DNA of 64,000 bases, from assembly GCF_024519155.1 (NCBI RefSeq), contig NZ_JANIFJ010000004.1, forward strand, positions 1-64,000. The letters are read 5' to 3'. How positions within the stretch are numbered: position 1 is the first letter of the stretch; each line of letters begins with the position of its first letter. The position numbers were made by a program, and so were the translations under genes. Source of the stretch: Mangrovibrevibacter kandeliae (GTDB lineage: Bacteria > Pseudomonadota > Alphaproteobacteria > Rhizobiales > Rhizobiaceae). Shown piece after piece: positions 26,690 to 36,147 of the stretch. Below the pieces are notes generated by a model. That model did no database searches, had not been told where the DNA came from, and saw only the letters and a list, made by a program, of their open reading frames with translations.

Positions 26690-27364
26690 GTGGGCATCGT
26701 TCAGACCTTCTTCAACATCGACGTCCTCGTCCGCTATTTCCCGCTGCTGCTGCAGGGGCTCGGCCGCACCGTGCTGCTCGGCCTCCTGTCGATCGCGATC
26801 GGCCTTGCCGGCGGTCTCGTCCTGGCGCTGGTGCGGCTCTACACGGCGAAGGTCTTCCGAGCGCTGGCCATCGCCTATATCGACGTCTTCCGCGCGCTTC
26901 CCGTCCTGGTGTGGCTCGTCGTCGTCTACTACGCCTTGCCTTTCCTCGGGATCCGCTTCTCGCCCTTCGCCGCGGCCGTCTTCGCCCTGTCCACCGTCTC
27001 GAGCGCCTACGCGGCGGAGATCTTCCGGGCGGGCATCGAAGCCATTCCGCGCGGCCAGTTCGAGGCCGCCGATGCGCTCGGCCTTCACATCTACCGCCGG
27101 ATGCGGCACGTCATCCTGCCGCAGGCGGTGCGGATCGTCATTCCGCCGCTCACCAACAACTCGATCAACGTGATGAAGGATACGGCGCTCGCATCCGTGG
27201 TGGCGCTGCCGGATCTCCTGAAGCAGGCGACGCAGGCGCAGGCGCTTGCCGCCAACCCGACGCCGCTCATCGGCGCGGCCGTTCTCTATCTCCTGCTGCT
27301 GTTGCCGCTGGTCCGCCTGGTCGCGCGGTACGAAACCCGCACCGCGCGCCGCGGCGCACGCTGA
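26690..27364 (+). CDS. Amino acid ABC transporter permease, HisM/GlnP type
   Basis: A 224-residue inner-membrane permease with about five hydrophobic segments. It has the family's YIDVFRALPVLVWLVVVYY and STVSSAYAAEIFRAGIEAIP, with the EAA loop GQFEAADALGLHIYRRMRHV. It starts with GTG. HisM/HisQ-type importers can use one or two permeases, so a homodimer is possible. The ATPase must come from another locus, since none is encoded nearby. Confidence 0.92.
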   Translation: MGIVQTFFNIDVLVRYFPLLLQGLGRTVLLGLLSIAIGLAGGLVLALVRLYTAKVFRALAIAYIDVFRALPVLVWLVVVYYALPFLGIRFSPFAAAVFALSTVSSAYAAEIFRAGIEAIPRGQFEAADALGLHIYRRMRHVILPQAVRIVIPPLTNNSINVMKDTALASVVALPDLLKQATQAQALAANPTPLIGAAVLYLLLLLPLVRLVARYETRTARRGAR

Positions 27365-27380
27365 ACCGAAAGCATCCCTC

Positions 27381-28598
27381 ATGCCCCTCGATCTCGATTT
27401 CGTCCGTTCGCAGTTTCCGGCCCTGTCCGGCGAATGGGCCTTCATGGACAATGCCGGCGGCAGCCAGACCCTGAAGCGGGTGGCCGACCGCGTCGCCGAC
27501 TACCTTCTGACCTCCAATGTCCAGACCGGCGCGAGCTACGCCCCGAGCCGGTTGTCCCTGGAGCGCGTCTCGCAAACGCGCGACGCCTTCGCCCGATTCA
27601 TGAACTGCGATCCCGGCGAGATCGTCGAAGGGCCGAACACCACGATCCTCATCCGCTTCCTGTCGGAAGCCATGACGGGACGTCTGGCGCCCGGCGACGA
27701 GATCATCCTCACCAACACCGACCATGAGGCCAATATCGGGCCGTGGCTGAAGCACGAGGCGCGCGGCGTCACGGTGAAGTGGTGGCGCTGCGATCCCGAA
27801 ACCTTCGAACTCGACCTCGACGACCTGCGCGCCCTGATGACGGACCGGACGAAGCTCGTCTGCGTCACGCATGCCTCGAACATCCTCGGAACGATCAACC
27901 CGATCCCGGAGATCGCCGCGATCGCCCACGACGCGGGCGCCGAGCTGATGGTGGACGCGGTCGCCTATGCGCCGCACCGGGCCATCGACGTGAAGTCGCT
28001 CGGCGCGGACTACTACGTCTTCAGTGTCTACAAGGTCTTCGGGCCGCACCATGCGGTCATGTACGGGCGGCGCGAGAAGCTCGAAGCGCTCGACAACATC
28101 TACCACTACTTTTTCGACAAGGCCCGCGTGCCGCACAAGCTGGAACCCGGCAACATCAACTACGAGTGCGCCTGGGGCTCGATCGGCTCGATCGAGTATG
28201 TGGAGGAACTCGGCGTCCGTGAAGGTGCGCCGGCGGGGCGCGCCGCCATCGAGGCCGGCTTCGCGGCGATCGCCGAGCAGGAGCGCGGCGTCACCGAACG
28301 TCTGATGGACTTCCTCGACAGCCGCAACTCGGTCCGTGTGATCGGTCGCAGCTCGGCCGCCATCGAGGATCGTGTCTCCACCGTTTCCTTCACGGTGGGC
28401 ACGGAAAGCTCGAAGCGGATCGTGGATGCGGTCGACGCGGCGAAGGTCGGCATCCGCTTCGGCGACTTCTATGCCCGCCGCATCGTCGAGGAGCACGGGC
28501 TGATGCCGCAGGACGGCGTCGTGCGCGTATCGATGATCCACTACAACACCCTGGAGGAGGTGGACCGGCTGATCGCCGCGCTGGAGCCGGCGCTGTGA
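27381..28598 (+). CDS. Class V aminotransferase / cysteine-desulfurase-like PLP enzyme
   Basis: A 405-residue PLP enzyme of the NifS/CsdA-like fold. MDNAGGSQ at the N-terminus is the CsdA-type opening. TNTDHEANIGPW and VDAVAYAPHRAIDV hold the cofactor-contacting His and Asp, and K218 in FSVYKVFGPHHAVMYG is the PLP lysine. It lacks an obvious SufS-type active-site cysteine in the usual C-terminal loop, so a role as lyase or aminotransferase on an imported amino acid seems likelier than Fe-S assembly. The next gene starts inside its stop (GTGA). Confidence 0.85.
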   Translation: MPLDLDFVRSQFPALSGEWAFMDNAGGSQTLKRVADRVADYLLTSNVQTGASYAPSRLSLERVSQTRDAFARFMNCDPGEIVEGPNTTILIRFLSEAMTGRLAPGDEIILTNTDHEANIGPWLKHEARGVTVKWWRCDPETFELDLDDLRALMTDRTKLVCVTHASNILGTINPIPEIAAIAHDAGAELMVDAVAYAPHRAIDVKSLGADYYVFSVYKVFGPHHAVMYGRREKLEALDNIYHYFFDKARVPHKLEPGNINYECAWGSIGSIEYVEELGVREGAPAGRAAIEAGFAAIAEQERGVTERLMDFLDSRNSVRVIGRSSAAIEDRVSTVSFTVGTESSKRIVDAVDAAKVGIRFGDFYARRIVEEHGLMPQDGVVRVSMIHYNTLEEVDRLIAALEPAL

Positions 28599-30010
28599 GC
28601 CTCGACCTCGCGATCCTGGGCGGGACGGTCGCGACGGCGTCCGACGTGTTTCGCGCCGACGTCGGGATCCGGGACGGCACCATTGTCCAGCTCGGTCTGG
28701 GGCTCGAGGCACGGGAGACGATCGACGCGACGAACTGCCTGGTGCTGCCGGGTGGCATCGACAGCCACGTCCACATCTCGCAGCCGTCCGGCGACGGCAT
28801 CGTCATGGCGGACGATTTCGAGAGCGGCACGCGCTCGGCGCTGTTCGGGGGCAACACGACCGTGCTGCCGTTCTGTCTGCAGCAGAAGGGGCAGTCGTTG
28901 CGGGCCGCGGTGGAGGCCTATCACCGGCTGGCGGCCGGCAACTGCTACACCGACGTGTCCTTCCACCTGATCGTGTCCGACCCGACCCCCGCCGTGCTCG
29001 GCCAGGAACTGCCGGCGCTGGTGGCCGATGGCTACACCTCGTTCAAGGTGTTCATGACCTACGAGGGGCTCCGGCTGAACGATGCCGAGATCCTCGCCAC
29101 CATGGACACGGCGCGGCGCACCGGCGCGCTCGTCATGGTCCACTGCGAGAACGAGGACGCGATCCGCTACCTCGTCGGACGGCACGAGGCGGCGGGCGAC
29201 GTGCGTCCGCGCGCGCATGCCACGACACGGCCGATCGTTGCCGAACGGGAGGCCACGCATCGGGCCGTCAGTCTGGCCGAAGTCGTCGACGTGCCGGTGG
29301 TGATCGTCCACGTCTCGAACGGCGCGGCGTTGGGCGAAATCCGCGCGGCACGGGGACGGGGCCGCAAGGTCGTCGCCGAGACATGCCCGCAATACCTGAT
29401 GCTGACCGCGAGCGACCTCGACGGCATGGATTGGGAGGGCGCGAAATTCGTCTGCTCGCCGCCGCCGCGCGACGAGGCGGAACAGCGTGCCTGCTGGACC
29501 GGGATCGAACAGGGCGACTTCGACCTCTTCTCGTCCGATCATTGCCCGTTCCGCTACGACGATCCGGCCGGCAAGCTGAACCCGAAGGGGCGCACCAGCT
29601 TCGCCCATGTCCCCAACGGCATACCCGGCGTCGAGACGCGCCTGCCGATCCTGTTCTCCGAAGGCGTGTCGAAGGGCCGGATCGACCTTCCGCGCTTCGT
29701 CGCCCTGACGTCGACCAACCATGCCAGGCTCTACGGGCTGGAGCGGAAAGGCTCGATCGCGGTCGGCATGGACGCCGACATCGCGATCTGGGACCCGATG
29801 GTCCGGCGCACCATTCGGCACGCGGACCTTCATGACGGGGCGGACTACAGCCCTTACGAAGGCATCGAAGTCACCGGCTGGCCGCAGACCGTGATCCTCG
29901 GCGGTCGCGTCATGGCGCGGGACGGCGCGCTCGTCGGCACCAAGGGCGTCGGCCGCCACGTGCCTCGCGCGCTGTCCAGCCTCGCGGCGCGACCGCCCGG
30001 GCCGGCATAA
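28595..30010 (+). CDS. Dihydropyrimidinase / D-hydantoinase-type cyclic amidohydrolase
   Basis: A 471-residue amidohydrolase. All metal ligands are present: H58 and H60 in IDSHVHIS, the bridging K151 in SFKVFMTY (carboxylated in known enzymes), H183 in MVHCEN, H239 in IVHVSN and D315 in SSDHCPF. Known members open dihydropyrimidine or hydantoin rings. It starts with GTG overlapping the upstream stop and is the last gene of its operon. With an amino acid importer and a PLP enzyme, it could take part in breakdown of a ring amide or carbamoyl amino acid; the true substrate is open. Confidence 0.9.
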   Translation: MSLDLAILGGTVATASDVFRADVGIRDGTIVQLGLGLEARETIDATNCLVLPGGIDSHVHISQPSGDGIVMADDFESGTRSALFGGNTTVLPFCLQQKGQSLRAAVEAYHRLAAGNCYTDVSFHLIVSDPTPAVLGQELPALVADGYTSFKVFMTYEGLRLNDAEILATMDTARRTGALVMVHCENEDAIRYLVGRHEAAGDVRPRAHATTRPIVAEREATHRAVSLAEVVDVPVVIVHVSNGAALGEIRAARGRGRKVVAETCPQYLMLTASDLDGMDWEGAKFVCSPPPRDEAEQRACWTGIEQGDFDLFSSDHCPFRYDDPAGKLNPKGRTSFAHVPNGIPGVETRLPILFSEGVSKGRIDLPRFVALTSTNHARLYGLERKGSIAVGMDADIAIWDPMVRRTIRHADLHDGADYSPYEGIEVTGWPQTVILGGRVMARDGALVGTKGVGRHVPRALSSLAARPPGPA

Positions 30011-30117
30011 GAGCCTGGCGTCGCGATGGCGCTCGACCGGGAGGCGCGGGAAGGCGGCATCGAGGTTTTCACCACCCGCCGGAACCTTGCCTGCCGCGCA
30101 GCGCAGGCGCGCGTGGA

Positions 30118-32490
30118 TCAGCGCGGTGGGACCAAGCGGATCAGTCGCGAGGTGGCATCTTCGACGCGCTCTGTCGTGTAGAGGAGCGGCACATAGCGTC
30201 CCGTCGCCCAGAGCGGCGCGAGGTCGCCGTAATGCGGCGAGGCGGGGTCGCCCGATTGGCCGGGCGCGTTGATGCAGAGGCTCGCATCCCAGTTGCCGAC
30301 GTCGATCAGGAGCCGCACCGAGGCGCCGGCGGTGACGCGGAAGTCGCTCAGCCGGTAGCCGGCGTGCGCCGGCGTCGAGCGACTTCCGCCGAGCGGCAGC
30401 GGCCCGACGTCCCACTCCGTCCGTTCGCTTTGCGCGCGGATCGGTGCGGCGGCGTGCTCGAAGTAGCCGTGATGGAGATCGCCCCAGCGCCAGGCTGAGG
30501 GATCGGGGCCGAGCCGCCGGCAGAGGTCGGCAAAGGCGCGGGCGAGCGTTGCCCGGAGCAGCCGGTCGCGGGCGCCGGCCGGATCGGGCCCGAAGCGGGG
30601 GTCGGGCTGTTCCAGCAGCCCGATGAGGCTTTCGACATGGCCGGGCAGGAGCAGCGCGCGCACCGCCGGGTCGGGCGCGAGCACCTCGAGCAGGCCCGGG
30701 CGCAGATGCTTCATCCACCACACCTCGCACAGCGCGGCCGGCGCGCTGTCTGCGGCGAGGCGCCCGTCCCAGCCGGCAAGCAGTGCGCGCGGCTCGGCGA
30801 CCGCGCGATCCCGATCCTCCGACAACGCCGCGAGGAGCGCGCACAGCCGCACGGCCGGCAGCGACTGGACGTCGTTCTGCAGGGCCCCGGCGGCCTCGAG
30901 CGTGTGCCGGTCGTCGGCGCGCAGCACCCCCTTGATCCGCTCGGCTCGGCTCGGCTCGATCCACTCGTGACCGATCGACGGCGCATCGGCCGGCCGGTCG
31001 GCCGGCAGGTTCATCTCGTTGGCGGTGGCGAAGAAGCCCTCCGCGGGGTTCACCACATGCGGCAGAGCCTCGGCAGGCAGAAAGCCGGCCCACTCGTGGC
31101 TGCCGTCGCCCGGGACCGGCAGCAGGCCGTTCCAGTTCGGGCGGATCGGCGTGAAGCCGGCGGCATACCAGGCGACCGTGCCGCTGGTGTCGGCGCAGAC
31201 ATGGTTGACCGAGGGCGTGCCCCAGTGCGTCAGCGCGGCGCCGAACTCCGCGACGCTCGTCGCCCGCATGGCCGAGAGGCTGCCGAGATAGGCGGCCGAT
31301 CCCGGCTCCAGCCAGACGGAGCGCAGGGCGATCGCCTGCCGGCGCACCGGATCCTCGTGCAGCACCGGCCCGTGCCGGGTGAAGGAGAGCGTCAGTGTCT
31401 GCTCGGGAGCGCTCGCGACGGCGAAGCGCTCCTCGATCCGGCGAAACGCCTCCCAGCCGTCGGCGTAGCGGTAGCGCTCGGGGTCGCCCGCCTGCGTCTC
31501 GTAGACGTAGACATCCTCCTGGTCGGCGCCGAAGATCGTCAGGCCGAAGGCGGTGCTGCCGTTGTGGCCGATCGAGATGCCCGGCACGGCCGGCTCGCCG
31601 GCGCCGATCGCGTCGAAGCCGGGAGCGCTGAGATGCACGAGATAGCGCAGCGAGGGAATCGCATGCGCCCGGTGCGGATCGGACGCCAGGAGCGGCCGTC
31701 CAGTCGCGGTGCGCGCGCCGCTGACGACCCAGTTGTTGGAGCCCTCCTCGGTCGTCGCGCGGACGACCTCGCCGAGATCGGTCACCTCGGTCCAGCGCCA
31801 GGCCTCGTCCAGCGTCGCCGCGAGACGGGCGGGCTCGAAGGTGACCGGCGCGGTGGCGAGCTTGAACAGGCGCAGGGCTTCGAGCGGAATGGCGCCGAGG
31901 TCGATGCCGGGCGCCGCGTCGAGGCCGGTCGGCGGCTCGATCGCCGCGCGCAGCGCGTCCGTCGCGGCGTCGCTTCGGGCGAGGACATTGGCGCGCAGGA
32001 TCTCGGACGCGGCGTTGCGGGTCAGGGCGTGGGTGCGGATGCGCACCACGTCCTCCGGCTGCCAGCGCGCCGGGCGGGTCCCGAACAGCGCGAACTCCGG
32101 CGGCAGGCGGCCCGGCTCGGCCTCGGTCAGCGCGACATAGGCGTTGATGCCCGCGGCAAACGCTTGGCAGATCGCCTCGGCACCGGAGGCGTAGGCCGCC
32201 CATTCGGCCGCCATGTCGCCGCGATAGAGGAAGTGCCGCGCGGCATGGTCCTGCGCGAGATAGCCGGGCCCGAAGTCTGCGGCGAGCTGGCCGAGCCCGC
32301 GCTTGCGCCAGAGATCGATCTGCCAGAGCCGATCGCGCGCGGCGTTGAAGCCTTGCAGGAAGAAGAGATCCGCCTCGCTCGCCGCCCTGAGGTGGGAGAC
32401 GCCCCAATGGTCGACGCGGATTTCGGCCGGGCTGTCGAGGCCGTCGAGGGTGATGGTCTCGCTCGGTACGCTCAATCGCGCCTCACGCAT
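30118..32490 (-). CDS. Penicillin-acylase-family N-terminal-nucleophile hydrolase, no signal peptide
   Basis: A 790-residue protein of the penicillin amidase family. These precursors self-cleave to expose an N-terminal Ser on the beta chain; here the cleavage site is EEG/S251-NNWVVSG. The alpha-chain start (IRVDHWGVSHLRAASEADLF) and the beta-chain ASDPHR and SVNHVCADTSGTVAWYA blocks fit the family. Unlike classical periplasmic penicillin acylases it has no signal peptide, so it likely acts in the cytoplasm on an imported N-acyl compound. The start overlaps the OppF-type gene by eight bases; a start 24 bases earlier is also open. It is the last gene of its operon. Confidence 0.88.
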   Translation of the reverse strand: MREARLSVPSETITLDGLDSPAEIRVDHWGVSHLRAASEADLFFLQGFNAARDRLWQIDLWRKRGLGQLAADFGPGYLAQDHAARHFLYRGDMAAEWAAYASGAEAICQAFAAGINAYVALTEAEPGRLPPEFALFGTRPARWQPEDVVRIRTHALTRNAASEILRANVLARSDAATDALRAAIEPPTGLDAAPGIDLGAIPLEALRLFKLATAPVTFEPARLAATLDEAWRWTEVTDLGEVVRATTEEGSNNWVVSGARTATGRPLLASDPHRAHAIPSLRYLVHLSAPGFDAIGAGEPAVPGISIGHNGSTAFGLTIFGADQEDVYVYETQAGDPERYRYADGWEAFRRIEERFAVASAPEQTLTLSFTRHGPVLHEDPVRRQAIALRSVWLEPGSAAYLGSLSAMRATSVAEFGAALTHWGTPSVNHVCADTSGTVAWYAAGFTPIRPNWNGLLPVPGDGSHEWAGFLPAEALPHVVNPAEGFFATANEMNLPADRPADAPSIGHEWIEPSRAERIKGVLRADDRHTLEAAGALQNDVQSLPAVRLCALLAALSEDRDRAVAEPRALLAGWDGRLAADSAPAALCEVWWMKHLRPGLLEVLAPDPAVRALLLPGHVESLIGLLEQPDPRFGPDPAGARDRLLRATLARAFADLCRRLGPDPSAWRWGDLHHGYFEHAAAPIRAQSERTEWDVGPLPLGGSRSTPAHAGYRLSDFRVTAGASVRLLIDVGNWDASLCINAPGQSGDPASPHYGDLAPLWATGRYVPLLYTTERVEDATSRLIRLVPPR

Positions 32491-33463
32491 GATGGCAGGC
32501 GACGCGCGCGCCATCCGGGCGCGGCGTCAGTTCGGGGCGGTCGCTGACGCAGATCTCGGTGGCGAGCGGGCAGCGCGTGTGGAACGGGCAGCCGGGCGGA
32601 ATGTTCGCCGGGCTCGGCAGTTCGCCCTTCAGGACGAAGCGCTGCTTGGCCCGCTGGACCACCGGATCGGCCTCCGGCACCGCCGACATCAGCGCCCGCG
32701 TATAGGGATGCTTCGGTGCGGCGAAGAACACCTCGCGCTCGGCCTCCTCGACGATCCGGCCGAGATACATCACCACCACCCGGTCGGCGATGTGGCGGAC
32801 CACCGAGAGGTCGTGCGACACGAACAGGTAGGCGACGCCGGTGCGCTTCTGCAGCGTGACGAGCAGATTGAGGATCTGGGCGCGGACCGAGACGTCGAGC
32901 GCCGAGACCGGTTCGTCGCAGACCACCAGTGCCGGCTCGAGCGCCAGCGCCCGGGCGATCACCACGCGCTGGCGCTGGCCGCCCGAGAACTGGTGCGGAT
33001 AGCGCGTGGCATGCTCCGGTCGCAGCCCGACCTGGGTCAGAAGCTCGGCGACCCGGCGCTTCAACTCGCCGCCGCGGGCGACGGCGCGCACACTGAGGGG
33101 CTCGGCGACGGTGGCGCCGATGGTTGCGCGCGGATCGAGCGACAGGGCCGGATCCTGAAAGATCATCTGCACGTCGCGCCGGATCTCGTTCAGTGCGCGG
33201 CGACCGGCGCCGACGACCTGACGACCCTTGATCGCGATGCTTCCGCGGGTCGGTGGCTGCAGCCCGACAATGGCATTGGACAGGGTGGACTTGCCGCAGC
33301 CGGACTCGCCGACGAGGGCGACGGTCTCGGACCGGCGGATCACGAGGTCGACGCCGTTGACGGCCCGCACCGTCGCCGGCGGTCGGCCGAAGAGCGTCGA
33401 GCGGCCCCCGAAGTGGACCGCGACGTCGCGGGCGTCGAGCACCGTCTCGCCCTCCTCGCTCAT
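32483..33463 (-). CDS. Peptide ABC transporter ATPase, OppF type (second importer)
   Basis: A 326-residue ATP-binding subunit with Walker A GESGCGKST, Q-loop MIFQDPALSLDP, signature FSGGQRQRV, Walker B LVVCDEPVSALD and H-loop FVSHDLS. The C-terminal extension has CPFHTRCPLATEIC, the cysteine cluster of oligopeptide ATPases. The start overlaps the OppD-type stop by ATGA. Confidence 0.93.
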   Translation of the reverse strand: MSEEGETVLDARDVAVHFGGRSTLFGRPPATVRAVNGVDLVIRRSETVALVGESGCGKSTLSNAIVGLQPPTRGSIAIKGRQVVGAGRRALNEIRRDVQMIFQDPALSLDPRATIGATVAEPLSVRAVARGGELKRRVAELLTQVGLRPEHATRYPHQFSGGQRQRVVIARALALEPALVVCDEPVSALDVSVRAQILNLLVTLQKRTGVAYLFVSHDLSVVRHIADRVVVMYLGRIVEEAEREVFFAAPKHPYTRALMSAVPEADPVVQRAKQRFVLKGELPSPANIPPGCPFHTRCPLATEICVSDRPELTPRPDGARVACHHA

Positions 33464-34455
33464 GCCGCTGCTCTCGCGATCTCGCCGACGCGGTCGCGGT
33501 GCCAGCAGGCGGTGCGGTGGCCGGGCCGCTCCTCGAACAGCGGGGGCTGCTCCGCCCTGCACCGCTCGCTCGCGAGCGGGCAGCGATCGGTGAAGCGGCA
33601 GCCCTCGCCGAAGTCGCCGGGCGAGGGCACCAGCCCTTCGATCGTCGCGAGCGTGGCCTTCGGCGCGACGTCGAGCCGCGGCACGCTGGCGAGCAGCAGG
33701 GCCGTGTACGGGTGCGCCGGGCGGGCGAAGAGGTCGTCCACCGGCGCGATTTCGGCGATGCGCCCGGCATACATCACCGCCACGTGGTCGGCGATGTCGG
33801 CCACCACGCCCATGTCGTGGGTGATGAGCACGATCGACGTGCCGCGCTCGGCGACGAGCCGCTTCATCAGGTCGAGGATCTGGGCCTGGATGGTGACGTC
33901 GAGCGCGGTCGTCGGCTCGTCGGCCACCAGCACGCGCGGCCCGCAGATCAGCGCGATGGCGATCATGATGCGCTGGCACATGCCACCGGAGAGCTCGAAG
34001 GGGTACTGGTGCAGCCGCCGGTCGGGATCGGGGATGCCGACCGCCTCCAGCATGTCGCGGGCCCGCGCCAGTGCCTCGCGGCGGGACACGGCTTCGTGCT
34101 GGCGCAGGGCCTCCGCGATCTGCGCGCCGACCGTCGCCAACGGATCGAGGGAGGCGCTCGGCTCCTGGAAGATGATCGAGATGTCCTTGCCGCGCGCCTT
34201 GCGCAGCCGCCGGGGCGGCAGGGCGGCAAGGTCGGTGTCGGCAAGCCGGACGGATCCTGCGGTGCGCTCGGCGACGTCGGGCAGGAGGCCGAGCAGCGCG
34301 TAGGAGGTCAGCGACTTGCCGCAGCCCGACTCGCCGACGAGCGCCATCACCTCGCCCGGCTGGACCGCGAAGGACACGCCGTCGACGACGCTCGCACCCG
34401 CGATCTCGATGGTGAGATCCTCGACCGACAGAAGGGGACGATCCGCAGCGGACAT
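33460..34455 (-). CDS. Peptide ABC transporter ATPase, OppD type (second importer)
   Basis: A 331-residue ATP-binding subunit with Walker A GESGCGKSL, Q-loop IIFQEPSASLDP, signature LSGGMCQRI, Walker B VLVADEPTTALD and H-loop LITHDMG. C-terminal cysteines lie in GCRFTDRCPLASERC. An SDR gene ends 12 bases upstream, so a metabolic gene is embedded among the transporter genes. Confidence 0.93.
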   Translation of the reverse strand: MSAADRPLLSVEDLTIEIAGASVVDGVSFAVQPGEVMALVGESGCGKSLTSYALLGLLPDVAERTAGSVRLADTDLAALPPRRLRKARGKDISIIFQEPSASLDPLATVGAQIAEALRQHEAVSRREALARARDMLEAVGIPDPDRRLHQYPFELSGGMCQRIMIAIALICGPRVLVADEPTTALDVTIQAQILDLMKRLVAERGTSIVLITHDMGVVADIADHVAVMYAGRIAEIAPVDDLFARPAHPYTALLLASVPRLDVAPKATLATIEGLVPSPGDFGEGCRFTDRCPLASERCRAEQPPLFEERPGHRTACWHRDRVGEIARAAA

Positions 34456-34467
34456 CGGCGACGATCC

Positions 34468-35256
34468 TCAGGCTGTACCGGGAGTCTTGCCGAGCTCGCC
34501 GGTTTCGAAGGTGCCGATGGAGTTGCCGCCGTCGACCGAAAGCACCGCGCCGGTGATGAAGGAGGCCTTGTCCGAGCAGAGATAGGCGATGGCGCCCGGC
34601 GCGTCCTGCGGCCCGCTGGTGCGGCCGAGCGGAATGCGCTTGGTCATGCGCTCGACGTAGTCGTCCGAGAGCATCGATACCTCCGAGCCCGGGGCGAAGC
34701 CCGGCTCGACGACGTTGACCCGGATGCGGTGGGCCGCGAGCTCGAGCGCGAGGCCCTTCGACAGGCGCTCGAGCGCCGTCTTCGAGGTGCAGTAGGGCAC
34801 GGAGCCGTTGCGCATCTGCCGGCTGGCGCCCGACGAGATGTTGATGATGGAGCCGGGCTTGCCGGCGGCGATCATCAGCTTGGCCATCTCGCGGCTGACG
34901 AGGAAGGGCGCCCGCAGGTTGACCGCGAAGATCCGGTCCCAGTCGGCGACGTCCATGTCGAGCAGGCTGAACTTCGGATAGAGGCCGGCATTGTTGACGA
35001 CGACGTCCGGCGCGCCCCAGTGGGCCTTCACCGCGGCGGCAAGCTCCAGAATCGAGCCCGTCTCGGTCAGCTCGGTCGCGTGGCAGAGCGTGGTGTCCGG
35101 AGCGAGCGCCAGCTCGGCGGCGACGCGCTGCAGCTCGTCCGCGCGCCGGTCGGACAGGACGAGCCGCGCGCCCTCCCTGGCGAAGTGCGCCGCGATCCAC
35201 CGGCCGAACACGCCGGCGGCTCCGGTGACGACGACGATCTTGTCCTGGAACTCCAT
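34468..35256 (-). CDS. Short-chain dehydrogenase/reductase inside the second peptide operon
   Basis: A 262-residue classical SDR. The cofactor motif is TGAAGVFG, with NNAG in DVVVNNAGLY. The catalytic tetrad Ser-Tyr-Lys is in INISSGASRQ and VPYCTSKTALE, and VEPGF follows. The acidic/basic residues after the second strand (SDRRADE) suggest NAD(P) use without settling which. It lies between permease and ATPase genes with gaps of 8 and 12 bases, so it should be co-expressed. The substrate is unknown. Confidence 0.9.
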   Translation of the reverse strand: MEFQDKIVVVTGAAGVFGRWIAAHFAREGARLVLSDRRADELQRVAAELALAPDTTLCHATELTETGSILELAAAVKAHWGAPDVVVNNAGLYPKFSLLDMDVADWDRIFAVNLRAPFLVSREMAKLMIAAGKPGSIINISSGASRQMRNGSVPYCTSKTALERLSKGLALELAAHRIRVNVVEPGFAPGSEVSMLSDDYVERMTKRIPLGRTSGPQDAPGAIAYLCSDKASFITGAVLSVDGGNSIGTFETGELGKTPGTA

Positions 35257-35264
35257 GGTGAACC

Positions 35265-36137
35265 TCAGCGGATGCGGGAACGGGGGTCGAGCCGGTCGCG
35301 CAGCCAGTCGCCGAGCACGTTGACCGACAGCACGAGCAGAAACAGGCAGGCGCCGGGGAAGGCGACGATCCACCAGGCGCGCTCGACGTATTGCCGCCCG
35401 ACGCTCATGATCGAGCCCCAGCTCGCAGACGGGGGCTGGATGCCGAGGCCGAGGAAGGACAGTCCGGCTTCGAACAGGATCATCAGCCCGAACTCGGCGG
35501 TCGCGACGATCAGGATCGGCCCGGCGATGTTGGGCAGGACGTGACGGAAGAGGATGCGGGCGGCACCGGCGCCGGCGAGTTCCGACGCCTTGATGTAGGG
35601 TAGGTTGGCGACCTGCAGCGTCTGCGCGTAAGCAACGCGCGTGTAGCGCGGCCAGCGCGTGAGCCCGAGCACCAGCACGAGCTTCAGGAAACCCGGCCCG
35701 AGCACCGCCACGGTCAGGACGGCGAGGAGGATTGCCGGGATCGACAGCATGATGTCGACGAGCCGCATGATCACCGTGTCGGTCCAGCCGCGGAACCAGC
35801 CGGCCATCATCCCGAGCGTGACGCCGACGAGAGTCGAAACGAGCACCGACAGCACCGCCACGCTGAGCGAGACGCGGGCGCCGTAGAGGATGCGCGACAG
35901 GAGGTCCCGGCCGAGATCGTCGGTTCCGAGCAGATAGGTGACGCCGGTGCGTCCCACCGTGCCCGGGGGCTTCAGCCGGCCGAGCAGATCCTGCCGGAGC
36001 GGATCGGCCGGCGCGATCCAGGGCGCCAGCAGCGCCACCGCGACGATGACGAGAATGATCGCCGAGACGAGCATGATCGACAGGGGCACCCGCGGCAGGC
36101 GCGGGCGGAAGCGGCGGACGGGCTGCAGGACGCTCAT
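35265..36137 (-). CDS. Peptide ABC transporter permease, DppC type (second importer)
   Basis: A 290-residue membrane protein. A basic N-terminus (RRFRPRLPRV) precedes the first hydrophobic segment. LLGTDDLGRDLLSRILYG is the DppC loop, and YIKASELAGAGAARILFRHV is the EAA-type loop that docks on the ATPases. The ATG before SVLQPVRR is chosen because it lies 10 bases after the DppB-type stop; the frame runs on upstream without family similarity. Confidence 0.92.
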   Translation of the reverse strand: MSVLQPVRRFRPRLPRVPLSIMLVSAIILVIVAVALLAPWIAPADPLRQDLLGRLKPPGTVGRTGVTYLLGTDDLGRDLLSRILYGARVSLSVAVLSVLVSTLVGVTLGMMAGWFRGWTDTVIMRLVDIMLSIPAILLAVLTVAVLGPGFLKLVLVLGLTRWPRYTRVAYAQTLQVANLPYIKASELAGAGAARILFRHVLPNIAGPILIVATAEFGLMILFEAGLSFLGLGIQPPSASWGSIMSVGRQYVERAWWIVAFPGACLFLLVLSVNVLGDWLRDRLDPRSRIR

Positions 36138-36147
36138 TCGGGCATCC

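Noticed and set aside
28541-32407. 1288-codon minus-strand frame over the hydantoinase and acylase
   Set aside because: Out of frame with the acylase, antisense to the hydantoinase, no domain recognised.
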